Assembly (NCBI RefSeq): GCF_000400715.1
Contig: NZ_KE007347.1
Coordinates: 815,680-879,679 of the forward strand
DNA length: 64,000 nt
Source of the DNA: Acinetobacter genomosp. 15BJ
GTDB taxonomy: Bacteria > Pseudomonadota > Gammaproteobacteria > Pseudomonadales > Moraxellaceae
Direction of reading: 5' to 3'
A program made the position numbers and the translations under genes. The notes below the pieces were generated by a model. That model saw nothing but the letters and a program-made list of their open reading frames with translations, searched no databases and was not told where the DNA came from. Below, piece after piece: positions 1 to 9,319 of this stretch. Within the stretch, counting starts at the first letter, position 1. Each line of letters opens with the position of its first letter.

Positions 1-487
1 GGGCTTGTTTGATTGGAAAAATATAGAAGATGCGGGCGATGTGCAGATCTTCTGTCCACGTATGGCACAGGCAGCGAACGCGACTGAACCAAGCCAGTAG
101 AAATATAATAATGAATGCAATCAGCGGGACGATCGCAGCGGCATCTAAACCATGTGAGCATAAAGGACAATGCTTCATGATTTGGCTCGCCAGTGCATAT
201 ACGTGTTGTGCATATTCACTGAGCTGAGCATGTTTGGCATGCTGTAGCTTCGGTCCATGATGCATGTCGTGCATGCTATGTTGATGATGACCTGAATGCG
301 TCTGTGACATCAACGAGACATTTTGAATTTCTGTGACTTGGCAATGGCTTGGCATTGCATAAAGTGCAGGTACGACGCCTGTATGGACCATCGTTGGTAA
401 GAAGATATGCCAGAGTAAACATAGCAAAGTAATCGCGCCAAAATAGGCACGCCACTTAAGCAAATGTTGACGAAAACTGGACTTCAT
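1..487 (-). CDS. DUF2946-like membrane protein, partial (runs off left edge)
   Basis: The minus strand is open from an ATG at 487 to the window edge, so the 3' end is missing. The visible 162 residues have an N-terminal membrane segment (about residues 13-32), a His/Met-rich stretch (HHQHSMHDMHHG), a CPLC motif and a second hydrophobic segment. This pattern matches the DUF2946 family, small inner-membrane proteins often found beside copper or TonB-receptor genes. The His/Met/Cys content is consistent with a metal-related role, but that is inference. It is divergent from the AraC-type gene at 607. Confidence 0.6.
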   Translation of the reverse strand, partial: MKSSFRQHLLKWRAYFGAITLLCLLWHIFLPTMVHTGVVPALYAMPSHCQVTEIQNVSLMSQTHSGHHQHSMHDMHHGPKLQHAKHAQLSEYAQHVYALASQIMKHCPLCSHGLDAAAIVPLIAFIIIFLLAWFSRVRCLCHTWTEDLHIARIFYIFPIKQA

Positions 488-606
488 ATCAGCGATACGT
501 CGTAGGAGAAATGTGGCAGCAGTATAATCAAAAAATGACTTATAGATCAAAGCAAAATTGAGGTATTCTGAGACTGCTGAATTCAATAATTTATAGGCAG
601 ATCAGC

Positions 607-1425
607 GTGTCAAAAATGGCAAATCATTCCGATTGGATTGTACGGGCTTCTGAGAGCGATCGTTTGGAAAGAATCGAAGCTTTCTTTTCTGATCGTGCGT
701 ATGAACCACACCAACATGATACCTTTGCGATTGGTCGAACCTTGTCTGGTGTGCAAAGTTTTCATTATCGTGGTGAAGTCCGACATAGCCAACAAGGCAT
801 GACCATGGTGTTGCATCCAGATGAAAAACACGATGGCAGTGCGGGGACTCAAGAAGGCTTTCACTACCGAATGATGTATGTCGAACCTGCATTGATTCAA
901 AAGATCATGAAGGGTAAGCCTCTGCCTTTTTTCAAACATGGGCTGAGTGATGATCCACGCCTGTATCGTGTTACCCATACACTTTTGCAAAATATGCAGG
1001 ATCCTTTGGATCTTTTAGAAGAAGAAGATGCTTTGTATGATTTGGCGACAACCTTGTATGAAGTTGCAGGTCAGCCACCACGCGCGCGGCAACGCTACGA
1101 TTATGTTGCGGCGGAACGGGCCAGAGAGTTTATTCACGCGTCACTTGATCAGAACATCAGTTTGGATGATTTAGAACAGAATATACAACGTGATCGCTGG
1201 AGTCTTTCTCGTGATTTTAGACTGCTATATGGCACCAGTCCGCATCGTTATATGACCATGCGCCGATTAGATATCGTGAAAAGATGTCTGATGTACGGAG
1301 AGTCGCTGACGCAGGCCGCCATCATTGCTGGTTTTTTTGACCAAAGCCATATGACGCGGCATTTTAGCAAAGCTTTTGGGATTACCCCAGCAAGATGGAA
1401 AGAGATTTATACACGTCAGAAATAA
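607..1425 (+). CDS. AraC family transcriptional regulator
   Basis: This 272-residue protein has an N-terminal cupin-type sensor region (about residues 20-150, with YEPHQHDTFAIGRT near its start) and a C-terminal AraC double helix-turn-helix (about 165-270, ending AFGITPARW). A GTG start at 607 is preferred because an AGG lies 8 nt upstream; an in-frame ATG at 616 is the alternative. It converges with a LysE-type exporter gene, and such pairs often form regulator/exporter units. The effector is not predictable from sequence. Confidence 0.85.
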   Translation: MSKMANHSDWIVRASESDRLERIEAFFSDRAYEPHQHDTFAIGRTLSGVQSFHYRGEVRHSQQGMTMVLHPDEKHDGSAGTQEGFHYRMMYVEPALIQKIMKGKPLPFFKHGLSDDPRLYRVTHTLLQNMQDPLDLLEEEDALYDLATTLYEVAGQPPRARQRYDYVAAERAREFIHASLDQNISLDDLEQNIQRDRWSLSRDFRLLYGTSPHRYMTMRRLDIVKRCLMYGESLTQAAIIAGFFDQSHMTRHFSKAFGITPARWKEIYTRQK

Positions 1426-1449
1426 GCGGTGCTTGCAACTAAAAATGCT

Positions 1450-2052
1450 TTAAATAAGATGTATACCTTTTAAGAAATCACTCAGCATAAATAGACCCGA
1501 AACAATCAAGAAGATTCCCAATACTCTATTCAGATAATTGAGCCAAATTGGATTGCTTAATTTTTTACCAATGACTGATCCTGCAAATGAATAAAGCAAC
1601 GGAGCACCAGCTGCGCCGAGAGAAATCAGTAGTGAAACAATCAGGATCAAGCTACCTGTAATATGTGCAGCAGGATACATAATGGTGGTTACAGGTAAAA
1701 TCACTAAAATTGCTTTAGGATTCAGACTTTGAATCCAGAAACCATTCCAAAAGCTGAGGGCTTTGTGCTGAGTTTGATCTGTTTTTAATTCGGTATGTGC
1801 CGTCATCATTTTATAGGCGATATAAAAGGTATAAATCGCCCCGATCAAGGCAATAAAATGCAAATACGCATGGGGAATCAATGCTGCGCCTGCATAACCA
1901 AATACAACAAATAGCATCAGCATGGAGCAGCCCACACCTGCAAAAAAGCCCAATGTTCGGGAGAGCTGTCCTGTTAGACCGGCATTTAATCCCATAAAGT
2001 TCACAGGACCAGGGCTGTACATCACACTTAAGGTATAAAGAAAAATTTCCAT
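1450..2052 (-). CDS. LysE/RhtB family amino-acid exporter
   Basis: About 200 residues with six predicted hydrophobic segments and the family's N-terminal signature (YSPGPVNFMGLNAG). Members export amino acids or related small molecules across the inner membrane. The ATG at 2052 is chosen because an AGG lies about 7 nt before it; a TTG at 2058 is in frame. The gene converges on the AraC regulator at 607-1425, its likely regulator. The substrate is unknown. Confidence 0.85.
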   Translation of the reverse strand: MEIFLYTLSVMYSPGPVNFMGLNAGLTGQLSRTLGFFAGVGCSMLMLFVVFGYAGAALIPHAYLHFIALIGAIYTFYIAYKMMTAHTELKTDQTQHKALSFWNGFWIQSLNPKAILVILPVTTIMYPAAHITGSLILIVSLLISLGAAGAPLLYSFAGSVIGKKLSNPIWLNYLNRVLGIFLIVSGLFMLSDFLKGIHLI

Positions 2053-2149
2053 GATCAACCTAAATGAATCAATAACAAAGGATGATCAAAATAGGGCAAA
2101 GTGCTACGGGCTGTATTGTACGTTTGTGCAAGCTCGCTGAATTGACGAA

Positions 2150-2178
2150 CAAAAAAACAGGTTCTTATGAGCCTGTTT
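2150..2178 (-). terminator. Rho-independent terminator after DAHP synthase gene
   Basis: On the minus strand the stem AACAGG/CCTGTT with loop CTCATAAGAA is followed by a run of seven T, just downstream of the DAHP synthase stop codon. Confidence 0.75.
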
Positions 2179-2200
2179 TCATTGCAGTTAAAAGATCGAT

Positions 2201-3292
2201 TTAACGCGTTGGTAATACGTCTTTTAATGCTTCATGCATTTCGAGTAATGCTTTTTCTGTGGTTTCCCAATCGATACAGCCATCAGTCACTGATTTACCG
2301 TATTCAAGATCACACAGGTTTTCAGGAATATCCTGACGACCACCTTTTAAGTGACTCTCCACCATGATCCCAACAATTGATTTGTTGCCATCAAGGATTT
2401 GTTCCGTGATGTTTTTCAAAACCAAAGGTTGTAAGTACGGGTCTTTGTTTGAGTTAGCATGACTGGTATCAATCATGATCTTGTTGCTAACTTTGGCTTT
2501 TGCCAAAGCAGCTTCAGCTTCAGCAACTGAAGTTGCATCATAGTTAGGCTTGCCATTACCACCACGTAATACCACGTGTGCATAAGGGTTACCTTTGGTA
2601 TTGATAATCGCAACTTGACCGCTTTCATTCAGGCCCAAGAAGCTGTGACCATGTTTAACAGATTGCATCGCATTGGTCGCAACGGTTAAACCGCCATCTG
2701 TACCGTTTTTGAAGCCAACAGGTGATGATAAGCCTGAAGACATTTCACGGTGAGTTTGGCTTTCCGTGGTACGTGCGCCAATCGCAGACCATGAAATCAA
2801 GTCTTGATAGTATTGTGGTGAGTTTGGATCAAGTGCTTCGGTTGCACATGGCAAACCTTTTTCATTCAAATCAATTAATAATCCACGACCGATATGCAAG
2901 CCTTTTTCAATATTGAAAGAGTCATTCATGTCTGGATCGTTGATTAAACCTTTCCAACCAACAGTGGTGCGTGGCTTTTCGAAATAAACACGCATTACTA
3001 GATATAAAGTGTCTTTTACTTTTTCGCTGAGAACTTTGAGGCGGTCAGCATATTCATGTGCAGCTTTAGGATCGTGAATCGAACAAGGGCCAATCACGAC
3101 AAACAAGCGTTTGTCGTTGCCATCTAAAATGTTGCGTACAGTTGCACGCCCTTGTAACACAGTTTGAGAAGCAGCATCAGATAAAGGGAGGTCAGCTTTC
3201 AGTTCTGCTGGGGTAATCAAAGTTTGAATGCTTTTAATATTAACGTCGTCGATATCTGGCTGAGAAACTGGATTTGACTGTAGAGTATTCAT
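2201..3292 (-). CDS. aroG: 3-deoxy-7-phosphoheptulonate (DAHP) synthase, class I
   Basis: Catalyses the first step of the shikimate pathway, condensing phosphoenolpyruvate with erythrose 4-phosphate. About 363 residues, normal for the AroF/G/H type. Visible hallmarks are VVIGPCSIHD, VMRVYFEKPRTTVGWKGL, the GARTTESQTHRE segment and HVVLRGG. The ATG at 3292 is preferred over the in-frame GTG at 3301. The gene stands alone with its own terminator. The feedback-inhibiting amino acid (Phe, Tyr or Trp) cannot be decided here, so the isozyme symbol is provisional. Chorismate synthase is also in this window at 36208. Confidence 0.93.
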   Translation of the reverse strand: MNTLQSNPVSQPDIDDVNIKSIQTLITPAELKADLPLSDAASQTVLQGRATVRNILDGNDKRLFVVIGPCSIHDPKAAHEYADRLKVLSEKVKDTLYLVMRVYFEKPRTTVGWKGLINDPDMNDSFNIEKGLHIGRGLLIDLNEKGLPCATEALDPNSPQYYQDLISWSAIGARTTESQTHREMSSGLSSPVGFKNGTDGGLTVATNAMQSVKHGHSFLGLNESGQVAIINTKGNPYAHVVLRGGNGKPNYDATSVAEAEAALAKAKVSNKIMIDTSHANSNKDPYLQPLVLKNITEQILDGNKSIVGIMVESHLKGGRQDIPENLCDLEYGKSVTDGCIDWETTEKALLEMHEALKDVLPTR

Positions 3293-3410
3293 TGCTGTCA
3301 CAAATTCAATCGAAAGAAAAGGTTATTTTGTCTACGAATATAGCATGAAATGCCGATTGATTAACTAGCGAAAAGCATAATTTATGTAGAAATAATCGGC
3401 ATTACAACGC

Positions 3411-4298
3411 TTAAACAGTTGTTGTTACATGCTTTGTTTGCTGAACCACAACAGCTTGGTGTGTTTCAACAGGTTTTGGTTTCGCTTTAATTGGGTTCAC
3501 CATAAAGTTCACACCTAAGGCAAATAGAGTAATGCCTAAAATTTTACGGATCAATCGTTCTGGCATACGTGAGCTGATGAGTGTACCGACAATAATGGCT
3601 GGAATTGAACCCACCAATAACCACATTAACAGCGTAAAGTCGACATTGCCCGAAGACATATGGCTTAGGCCAGCAACGGCTGTCAGTAATACTGCATGTA
3701 CTACGTCTGAGCCAATGATACGGATCATTGGAAGGTTTGGGAACATAAGCACTAAAGCCATGATACCGAAAGCACCTGCGCCTACAGAAGACAAGGTCAC
3801 AAAGATACCGAGCACAATACCCATAATCACAATGTAATGACGTTTGTGTTGCAATGCATGCTGTTCACTTTCCATATCCGCTTGTTCACGGTTACGGAAT
3901 TTGTCAAAGAACTTTTCAATTTGAGTACGGAACACAATTGAAATACCAGTCAAGGTCAACATAAAGCCCAAAACCATGGTTAGTACAGCTTTATAATGGG
4001 TGGATTGACTGAGATAATGTTCAAGTACCCAAGAGGTTGCGAAAGAGGCTGGAATACTGCCCAAAGACAGCCAAAGTACAATTGGCCAGACAATATTCAG
4101 TTTTTTGGCATGAACGACTGAACCACAGAACTTAGAGATTGAGGCATAAAGTAGATCAGTACCAATGGCAATATGCGGTTCGATCTTAAACAGGCTAATC
4201 AGGATTGGGGTCATTAATGAACCACCACCGACACCTGTGATACCGACACAGAAGCCAACCAATACCCCAGCCATAATAAATTCTATAGGACCAAACAT
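3411..4298 (-). CDS. TauE/SafE family sulfite/anion exporter-like permease
   Basis: About 295 residues with many hydrophobic helices in two half-repeats. The N-terminal GVGGGSLMTPILI segment and the later SSVGAGAFGI segment are the paired family motifs. The family moves sulfite, sulfoacetate or other small anions; no specific substrate can be assigned. The ATG at 4298 is preferred over the in-frame TTG at 4304. Its 5' end is overlapped in another frame by the tail of the truncated PepSY gene, so its original upstream region was probably altered by a deletion. Confidence 0.88.
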   Translation of the reverse strand: MFGPIEFIMAGVLVGFCVGITGVGGGSLMTPILISLFKIEPHIAIGTDLLYASISKFCGSVVHAKKLNIVWPIVLWLSLGSIPASFATSWVLEHYLSQSTHYKAVLTMVLGFMLTLTGISIVFRTQIEKFFDKFRNREQADMESEQHALQHKRHYIVIMGIVLGIFVTLSSVGAGAFGIMALVLMFPNLPMIRIIGSDVVHAVLLTAVAGLSHMSSGNVDFTLLMWLLVGSIPAIIVGTLISSRMPERLIRKILGITLFALGVNFMVNPIKAKPKPVETHQAVVVQQTKHVTTTV

Positions 4299-5385
4299 CG
4301 ACAATATGCCTAATTATGCAAAAATCAGCATATCTTATGCTTTTTTCAGATAACTCGTTGTGATGAATAAAGCGCAGTATCGGCTGAGCAAAAGTCGCCA
4401 TATGTAGGCCATAAACACCTGCATTTAAGGTCGCAACAGCACTTTCATTTCGGGTATTAGCCAATACATGACCTTGTCCATCAAAGGTGATTTGCGCCTG
4501 ATTTAAGGTAATCGAACGATCTTCCAATTGTTTAAAGGTAATAATGGCTTGGTCTGTATTGGGATTTTTGACCTCTATCGATGCTAAGGCTTGATCTCCC
4601 CATTGTTGTTTTACTTTTTCTAATAAGCTGCCAATGGGCAACATCTCTGCTTTTTTAGGTTCAGCTTGATGTGTCGTGCTTTTTTCAGTGGTTCTAATCT
4701 CAGTGAAATATTGAAACGGATTCTCTGGATAAAGCTTTTGCATGCCCCAAGGCAAGTACAGATAGAAGAAAATCGCCAATCCTGTAAAGGTAATGGTGAG
4801 GAAAAAGGGCAATGCCAGTACAGAGGAGACATTATGAAAGTCCAACCATGAGCGCTGCGATTTAAAGGTTCTGAGGGTAAAGAAATCGGTAAAGATCTTC
4901 TTATGTGTAATAATTCCAGAGACCAAAGCAATCAGCATAATAAACGCGGCAAGACAGGCAATCAGCCGTCCGACCATGATGGGAACACCATAGAGCTGAA
5001 AATGAAAGTTATAAAAGAAATCTCCGCCTTGGGTCGCTGAAAGTTTAAGCTCTTGACCAGTATTGGCATCTAAACTACGGCTTTCATAGCCACCGCTGGC
5101 TTGTTGCCAGTACATTTTATTAACAGGTTCTTCATGATTGGCAATATCGAGAAACCATGATTTGGCGTCTGCTGCATTCTTGGCTAAATAGTCGGTTGCT
5201 GTTCGAATCGCTGTATCTTGATTGACTTGATATTGAGCCAGCTGTGGTTGCATCCATAGGTTAATCTGATGGCGATAGTAGGAACTGGTGCCCATCAGGA
5301 AAATGGCAAATAAAAGCCAGCCAAAAATTAAGCCTGTCCACGCATGCAACCATGCCATTGATTGGCGAACGCCTTTATTTTGCAT
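4195..5385 (-). pseudogene. PepSY-associated TM protein, C-terminally truncated
   Basis: The first ~337 residues look like a normal PepSY/iron-regulated membrane protein: an N-terminal TM (AWLHAWTGLIFGWLLFAIF), a periplasmic region, further TM helices, then the conserved GVYGLHMATFAQPILR segment. After that the family should continue with a final TM helix. Here the frame instead runs, from about 4370 on, through the promoter and start of the tauE-like gene in an unrelated frame, ending at 4195. The most economical reading is a deletion that removed the C-terminus and whatever lay next to it. It sits 2 nt after the DUF3649 gene, the usual arrangement in iron-uptake clusters. It is probably non-functional. 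Confidence 0.75.
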
Positions 5386-5387
5386 TT

Positions 5388-5681
5388 TTAATTTAAACCC
5401 ACAGATAAGCCAAACAAAGCGCCGGTCAAAATCAGACTGATCAAGCTAAGTTTCCACAATGAATGTGCACAAAAACTCAGAATAATAAAGGCCAGATAAA
5501 AGAGAATTGAAATAAATGCTGCAAGATAGATTGCCTCTGCCTTGTCTAATAGATGACTAAACAATGAACCGAGTCCGAGGCTCAAATACATCATGCACAC
5601 GTAGCCAAGAACAAAGCTCAGCACAAAGCGATAGAAAATGCTCAGTCGATAGACAAGCGAAATAGATGCAGATTTAGCCAT
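5388..5681 (-). CDS. DUF3649 family membrane protein (iron-uptake associated)
   Basis: A 97-residue protein with three hydrophobic segments. Size, composition and position directly before a PepSY-associated TM gene match DUF3649, a small protein usually found in TonB-receptor/PepSY/DUF3325 iron clusters. No receptor or DUF3325 gene is present here, so this is probably the stub of a larger operon. A weak Fur-like site lies about 45 nt upstream. Confidence 0.65.
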   Translation of the reverse strand: MAKSASISLVYRLSIFYRFVLSFVLGYVCMMYLSLGLGSLFSHLLDKAEAIYLAAFISILFYLAFIILSFCAHSLWKLSLISLILTGALFGLSVGLN

Positions 5682-5718
5682 AAAGGATCTTGAAGCGAAA
5701 GAAGGGAGAAATAAATCA

Positions 5719-5737
5719 CATATGGAAATGATTCTTG
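5719..5737 (-). promoter_or_regulatory. Possible Fur box upstream of DUF3649 gene
   Basis: Read on the minus strand, AAACAAGAATCATTTCC keeps the central AAT-AT half-site pattern of a Fur box, roughly 10-11 of 19 consensus positions. Position fits regulation of an iron gene, but the match is weak. Confidence 0.3.
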
Positions 5738-5929
5738 TTTATATTAAATCTTAGCTGAATCTCAATCAATTCTTCATTCATCGTAAATCTAGATTGTATT
5801 TTGAATAATAAATGCCATCTTAGATCAGAACTGATTTTCACCAATCATGAACAATTTGCCCAGTTTAGGGTGATTCGATGTAAAATCATTCTGTTAGAAT
5901 CATTTAAACATTTCTGTGGGGCGTGGGTC

Positions 5930-7108
5930 TTGTTAAAGCAAAAACTAAAAATTGGTATCGTGGTGGGGGAAGTTTCTGGAGATACTCTAGGAGTGAAACT
6001 CATGCGCAGTTTTCGCGAACAAGGCATCGATGCTGAATTTGAAGGGATTGGTGGCCCGCAAATGATCGCAGAGGGGTTTCATAGCTATTATCCGATGGAA
6101 ATTCTTTCGGTGATGGGAATTGTTGAAGTCCTTAAAGATTTAAAAAAGCTGTTTGCTGTGCGTGATGGTCTAGTTGAACGTTGGACCGAGCATCCCGTTG
6201 ATATCTTTATTGGTATTGATGCACCAGATTTTAACTTACGTCTATCTAAAACTATTAAAGAAAAGAATTTACCCATAAAAACCGTGCAATATGTGAGTCC
6301 ATCGGTATGGGCGTGGCGTCAAGGTCGTGTTTATGGCATTAAACGCAGTATCGATTTGGTTCTGTGTTTATTTCCATTTGAAAAAACCTTTTATGAAAAT
6401 TATGAGGTTACCGCTGCCTTTGTTGGGCATCCATTGGCAAAGCAACTACCGTTAAAAAATCCAATTACTGAAGCCAAGCACCAATTAGGCTTGTCTGCGC
6501 ATAAAACTCATATTGCTTTATTACCAGGAAGTCGTCGTGGTGAAATTGAACGATTGCTGCCATTGCTCACTGGTGCTGCTGAAATTCTTCATCGTAAGCA
6601 TCCTGATCTCGAGTTTTTAATCCCTGCAATTAATGATGCGCGCAAGCATCAGATTGAACAGGGCATTCAAAATCTAGATACGAGTCTGAAATCTAAAATT
6701 CACGTACTTGAAAATAGCGATGCCGAGTCAAAAATTGGTCGTATGGTGATGAATGCCAGTGATATCGTCGCTTTGGCTTCTGGTACAGCGACACTTGAAG
6801 CAATGTTATTGCATCGTCCAATGGTGACTTTTTATAAGTTGAACTGGCTGACTTATCTGATTGCGAAATTCATGGTCAAAATTCCGTATTATTCATTGCC
6901 AAACATTATTGCAGGCAAGAAAGTGATTGAGGAACTGATTCAGGCTGATGCAACGCCTCAGCATTTAGCCACTGAAATTGAAAAATTAATGGATCATGAA
7001 ACGGCGCATATTCAAATGATGCAACATTTGAGCATGCATAAACAGTTGATCTCGGGTAATACCGAAGATCCAGTACATGCGATTCTCAATTGTCTGAATG
7101 CAGGATAA
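5930..7108 (+). CDS. lpxB: Lipid-A-disaccharide synthase
   Basis: LpxB joins UDP-2,3-diacylglucosamine and lipid X to make the lipid A disaccharide at the inner membrane. The protein starts like the family (IGIVVGEVSGDTLG) and carries VQYVSPSVWAW, the LLPGSRRGEIERLLP segment and ASGTATLEAML. A TTG at 5930 gives 392 residues, the usual length; the frame is open further upstream to 5801, but those residues do not resemble LpxB. A GGGGCG about 6 nt upstream can serve as ribosome binding site. The gene stands alone here rather than with lpxA/lpxD, and ends at a shared terminator. Confidence 0.93.
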   Translation: MLKQKLKIGIVVGEVSGDTLGVKLMRSFREQGIDAEFEGIGGPQMIAEGFHSYYPMEILSVMGIVEVLKDLKKLFAVRDGLVERWTEHPVDIFIGIDAPDFNLRLSKTIKEKNLPIKTVQYVSPSVWAWRQGRVYGIKRSIDLVLCLFPFEKTFYENYEVTAAFVGHPLAKQLPLKNPITEAKHQLGLSAHKTHIALLPGSRRGEIERLLPLLTGAAEILHRKHPDLEFLIPAINDARKHQIEQGIQNLDTSLKSKIHVLENSDAESKIGRMVMNASDIVALASGTATLEAMLLHRPMVTFYKLNWLTYLIAKFMVKIPYYSLPNIIAGKKVIEELIQADATPQHLATEIEKLMDHETAHIQMMQHLSMHKQLISGNTEDPVHAILNCLNAG

Positions 7109-7110
7109 AT

Positions 7111-7139
7111 AAAAAGGTGGCAATTAAGCCACCTTTTTT
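7111..7139. terminator. Bidirectional terminator between lpxB and DUF2797 gene
   Basis: Stem AAGGTGGC/GCCACCTT with A-run and T-run on either side serves both convergent genes. Confidence 0.8.
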
Positions 7140-7149
7140 CTGGAATTGT

Positions 7150-8019
7150 TTAAGCACGAAGAATCAATTCGTAACCCGTATATTTACGGATATTGATCAC
7201 ACCAATATCAAATAATAAGTATTGACCTTTGATCCCTTGCAATACACCACGAATTTTTGGCGTTTTATCCAAATTCAGCGATTTAATCTTTTCAGGATAA
7301 TGCTCAACAGGATAGATAAATTCACGTGGCGGTTCATCTTCCAAGAATTCCAAGCTTTCGTTAAATTCAAGGTTTTGATTGAATTCTTCACGGATGCTTT
7401 GAATTTTCGGAGCGAATTCTTCAAGAATTTGATCACGTTGCTCAAGCAGATTTAAAGGTTCAGCTTCACCTTTCAGCAATTTGCGCCAGTCGGTTTTATC
7501 TGCGATTTGTGTACCAATTAAAGTTTCTAAATGCCCAGACAAACGACGTGAACCGACTTTCATAATGGGTAAAGCTTGCGTTGCCCCTTGATCTAACCAA
7601 CGGGTCGGCATATTGACGATACGGGTAATCCCGATCTTTAAGGCACTTGAGTTGGCCAAATACACAATATGTGGCTGGAAACAAACATCATGTGCGAACT
7701 GGTCTTCACGACAGGTTCCCAAGTGATAATGGCAGGTTTCAGGTTTCATAATGCACAGGTCACATTCGGCCTTGGTTTTAAAACATTTAAAACAATGACC
7801 TTGCGAATAAGACTTTGGTGTTTTTGCGCCACAAGAGGTACAAAAGATATTGCCAGTCCATTCGATCTCAATTTCTTGACCTAAAACAAAAGGAAGGTCA
7901 GTTTCTGAACGATCTAATATAAATTTATATTCAACATTTGCCTTGCTTGTTGATTGATCAGTTACACTATGCGTTTTGAGCGCTGCATGCATTTTATGAC
8001 AAATGCCTTGTAGTTCCAT
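7150..8019 (-). CDS. DUF2797 domain protein
   Basis: 289 residues. It has two Cys pairs forming a zinc-ribbon-like region (CTSCGAKTP, then CFKCFKTKAECDLC) followed by a GIY-YIG-like core (IVYLANSSALKIGITR...PTRWLDQGA). This matches DUF2797, whose function is unknown; the fold suggests a nuclease relative. It is convergent with lpxB and its 5' end faces the DUF6231-like gene. Confidence 0.75.
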   Translation of the reverse strand: MELQGICHKMHAALKTHSVTDQSTSKANVEYKFILDRSETDLPFVLGQEIEIEWTGNIFCTSCGAKTPKSYSQGHCFKCFKTKAECDLCIMKPETCHYHLGTCREDQFAHDVCFQPHIVYLANSSALKIGITRIVNMPTRWLDQGATQALPIMKVGSRRLSGHLETLIGTQIADKTDWRKLLKGEAEPLNLLEQRDQILEEFAPKIQSIREEFNQNLEFNESLEFLEDEPPREFIYPVEHYPEKIKSLNLDKTPKIRGVLQGIKGQYLLFDIGVINIRKYTGYELILRA

Positions 8020-8056
8020 TAATAAACTCTCATCTTTTCAATCAAGGGTTGCAGTT

Positions 8057-8518
8057 ATGGCTGAACAAAATGTCATCACTTCTATGCTAGACGATTTATC
8101 TCAAGAACAGCCCATTCATACTGCACTTTGTATAGGTCAGCAGATTGACCAAAATGCTTCAATTCAATGGCATTATTTTAACGTAACTGACTTTTTAAGT
8201 CTGCCATTTACGCAGCGTTATGATTTAGGTTTTGTATTATTTGATACAGAAGAAATGCAAAACATCACTGAAACACAAAAATCACAGCTGTTGGTGAAGT
8301 TACGTGACCTGATGGCAAAACGAATTGTCGTGGTCAGCAAACTGAGTGATGAAAAATTATTGCGTTCGCTTGGCTTTACTCAGTTGATTGATAAAACCAC
8401 ACACGGCAGTGATTTTGCTTTATGGCAATTTAATATTTTGACTTATAAGCATGTACCTGACTGGTTTAACTCCAAGTTCTGGGCAAACCCTGAGAACTGG
8501 AATAAATTTCGTTGGTAA
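8057..8518 (+). CDS. Hypothetical protein, DUF6231-like
   Basis: A 153-residue soluble protein starting MAEQNVITSMLDDL. The ATG at 8057 is preferred over an upstream in-frame start at 8003 because GGGTTGCA lies just before it and the upstream residues overlap the neighbouring gene. The middle (YDLGFVLFDTEEM) and the Trp-rich C-terminus (DWFNSKFWANPENWNKFRW) recall the DUF6231 family of Acinetobacter/Moraxellaceae, remembered rather than searched. Function is unknown. Confidence 0.6.
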   Translation: MAEQNVITSMLDDLSQEQPIHTALCIGQQIDQNASIQWHYFNVTDFLSLPFTQRYDLGFVLFDTEEMQNITETQKSQLLVKLRDLMAKRIVVVSKLSDEKLLRSLGFTQLIDKTTHGSDFALWQFNILTYKHVPDWFNSKFWANPENWNKFRW

Positions 8519-8636
8519 AATAATCAGATGAGAAAGGGTTGCAAGTTCTTGCAAAATTTAACAATTTAACTTTGTTTTGTGCTTTCAAAGCAGCGTATGC
8601 TTTTTGGATAAATAATTCCAAAGGAAAGTTTAAGTC

Positions 8637-9251
8637 ATGACTGATTTAACCAACATTGTTGAAATTTTAGCAAAGCAAGCTTTAGGCGGTCAGCAACAAT
8701 CCGGCCAAGCGGGTGGTTTGGGTGGAATTTTAGGTTCTGTTTTAGGTCAACTTGGTGGGCAACAGCAAAATACCCAAAGTCAGCAAGGTGGTTTGGGTGG
8801 AATTTTGGGTTCAGTTTTAGGGCAATTGGGTGGTGGAAATACTTCAACCCAAAGTAATGCAACGGGTGGTAATACCGCACAAACTTTATTGATTGCAGTT
8901 TTACCATTGGTGTTAGCTTGGATTCAAAAACAAGGCGGTTTACAAGGTGCATTGGATAAACTAAAAAATGCGGGTTTATCGAATCAAGTGCAAAGCTGGG
9001 TAGATCCACAGCAACAAAACGCACAAGATGTGCCAGAGCAAAATATTCAAAGTTTATTTGATGACCAAGATGTAGAACAAGTTGCTCAACAAACTCAAGC
9101 ACCGAAACAAGCCATTTATGGTGCAATTGCTTCAGTTTTACCGCAAGTAATTGATTCTTTAACACCGCAAGGCAGTAGTACCAATCCGCAAGAAGCGAAT
9201 CAAGATATTCAGCAAGTGTTGAATTTGGTGAGTGGCTTCCTTAAAAAGTAA
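8637..9251 (+). CDS. YidB-like / DUF937 family protein
   Basis: 204 residues, low-complexity and rich in Gln and Gly. Two near-identical 16-residue direct repeats, GGLGGILGSVLGQLGG, sit at about residues 26-41 and 51-66, separated by Gln/Ser-rich linkers. The remainder (LLIAVLPLVLAWIQKQGGLQGALDKLKNAGL and later VLPQVIDSLTPQG) is the YidB/DUF937 core. Function is unknown. A strong terminator follows. Confidence 0.75.
   Translation: MTDLTNIVEILAKQALGGQQQSGQAGGLGGILGSVLGQLGGQQQNTQSQQGGLGGILGSVLGQLGGGNTSTQSNATGGNTAQTLLIAVLPLVLAWIQKQGGLQGALDKLKNAGLSNQVQSWVDPQQQNAQDVPEQNIQSLFDDQDVEQVAQQTQAPKQAIYGAIASVLPQVIDSLTPQGSSTNPQEANQDIQQVLNLVSGFLKK
8715..8835 (+). repeat. Intragenic direct repeat in yidB-like gene
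   Basis: Two nearly identical 48-bp units (starting near 8712 and 8790) encode GGLGGILGSVLGQLGG twice. Such units can change copy number by slippage. Confidence 0.75.
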
Positions 9252-9264
9252 AAAATCCGATGCG

Positions 9265-9295
9265 AAAAAGCCTGTTCTCTTGAGCAGGCTTTTTT
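9265..9295. terminator. Terminator after yidB-like gene (bidirectional)
   Basis: Stem AAAGCCTG/CAGGCTTT with loop TTCTCTTGAG is followed by a T-run on the plus strand and preceded by an A-run, so it can also serve the convergent permease gene. Confidence 0.8.
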
Positions 9296-9319
9296 CTAAG
9301 TTATATATCTGCATCATTG

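Noticed and set aside
8635..9165. Long open frame (176 codons) opposite the yidB-like gene
   Set aside because: Antisense to a clear protein; the openness results from its Gln/Gly-rich codons and the residues look random.
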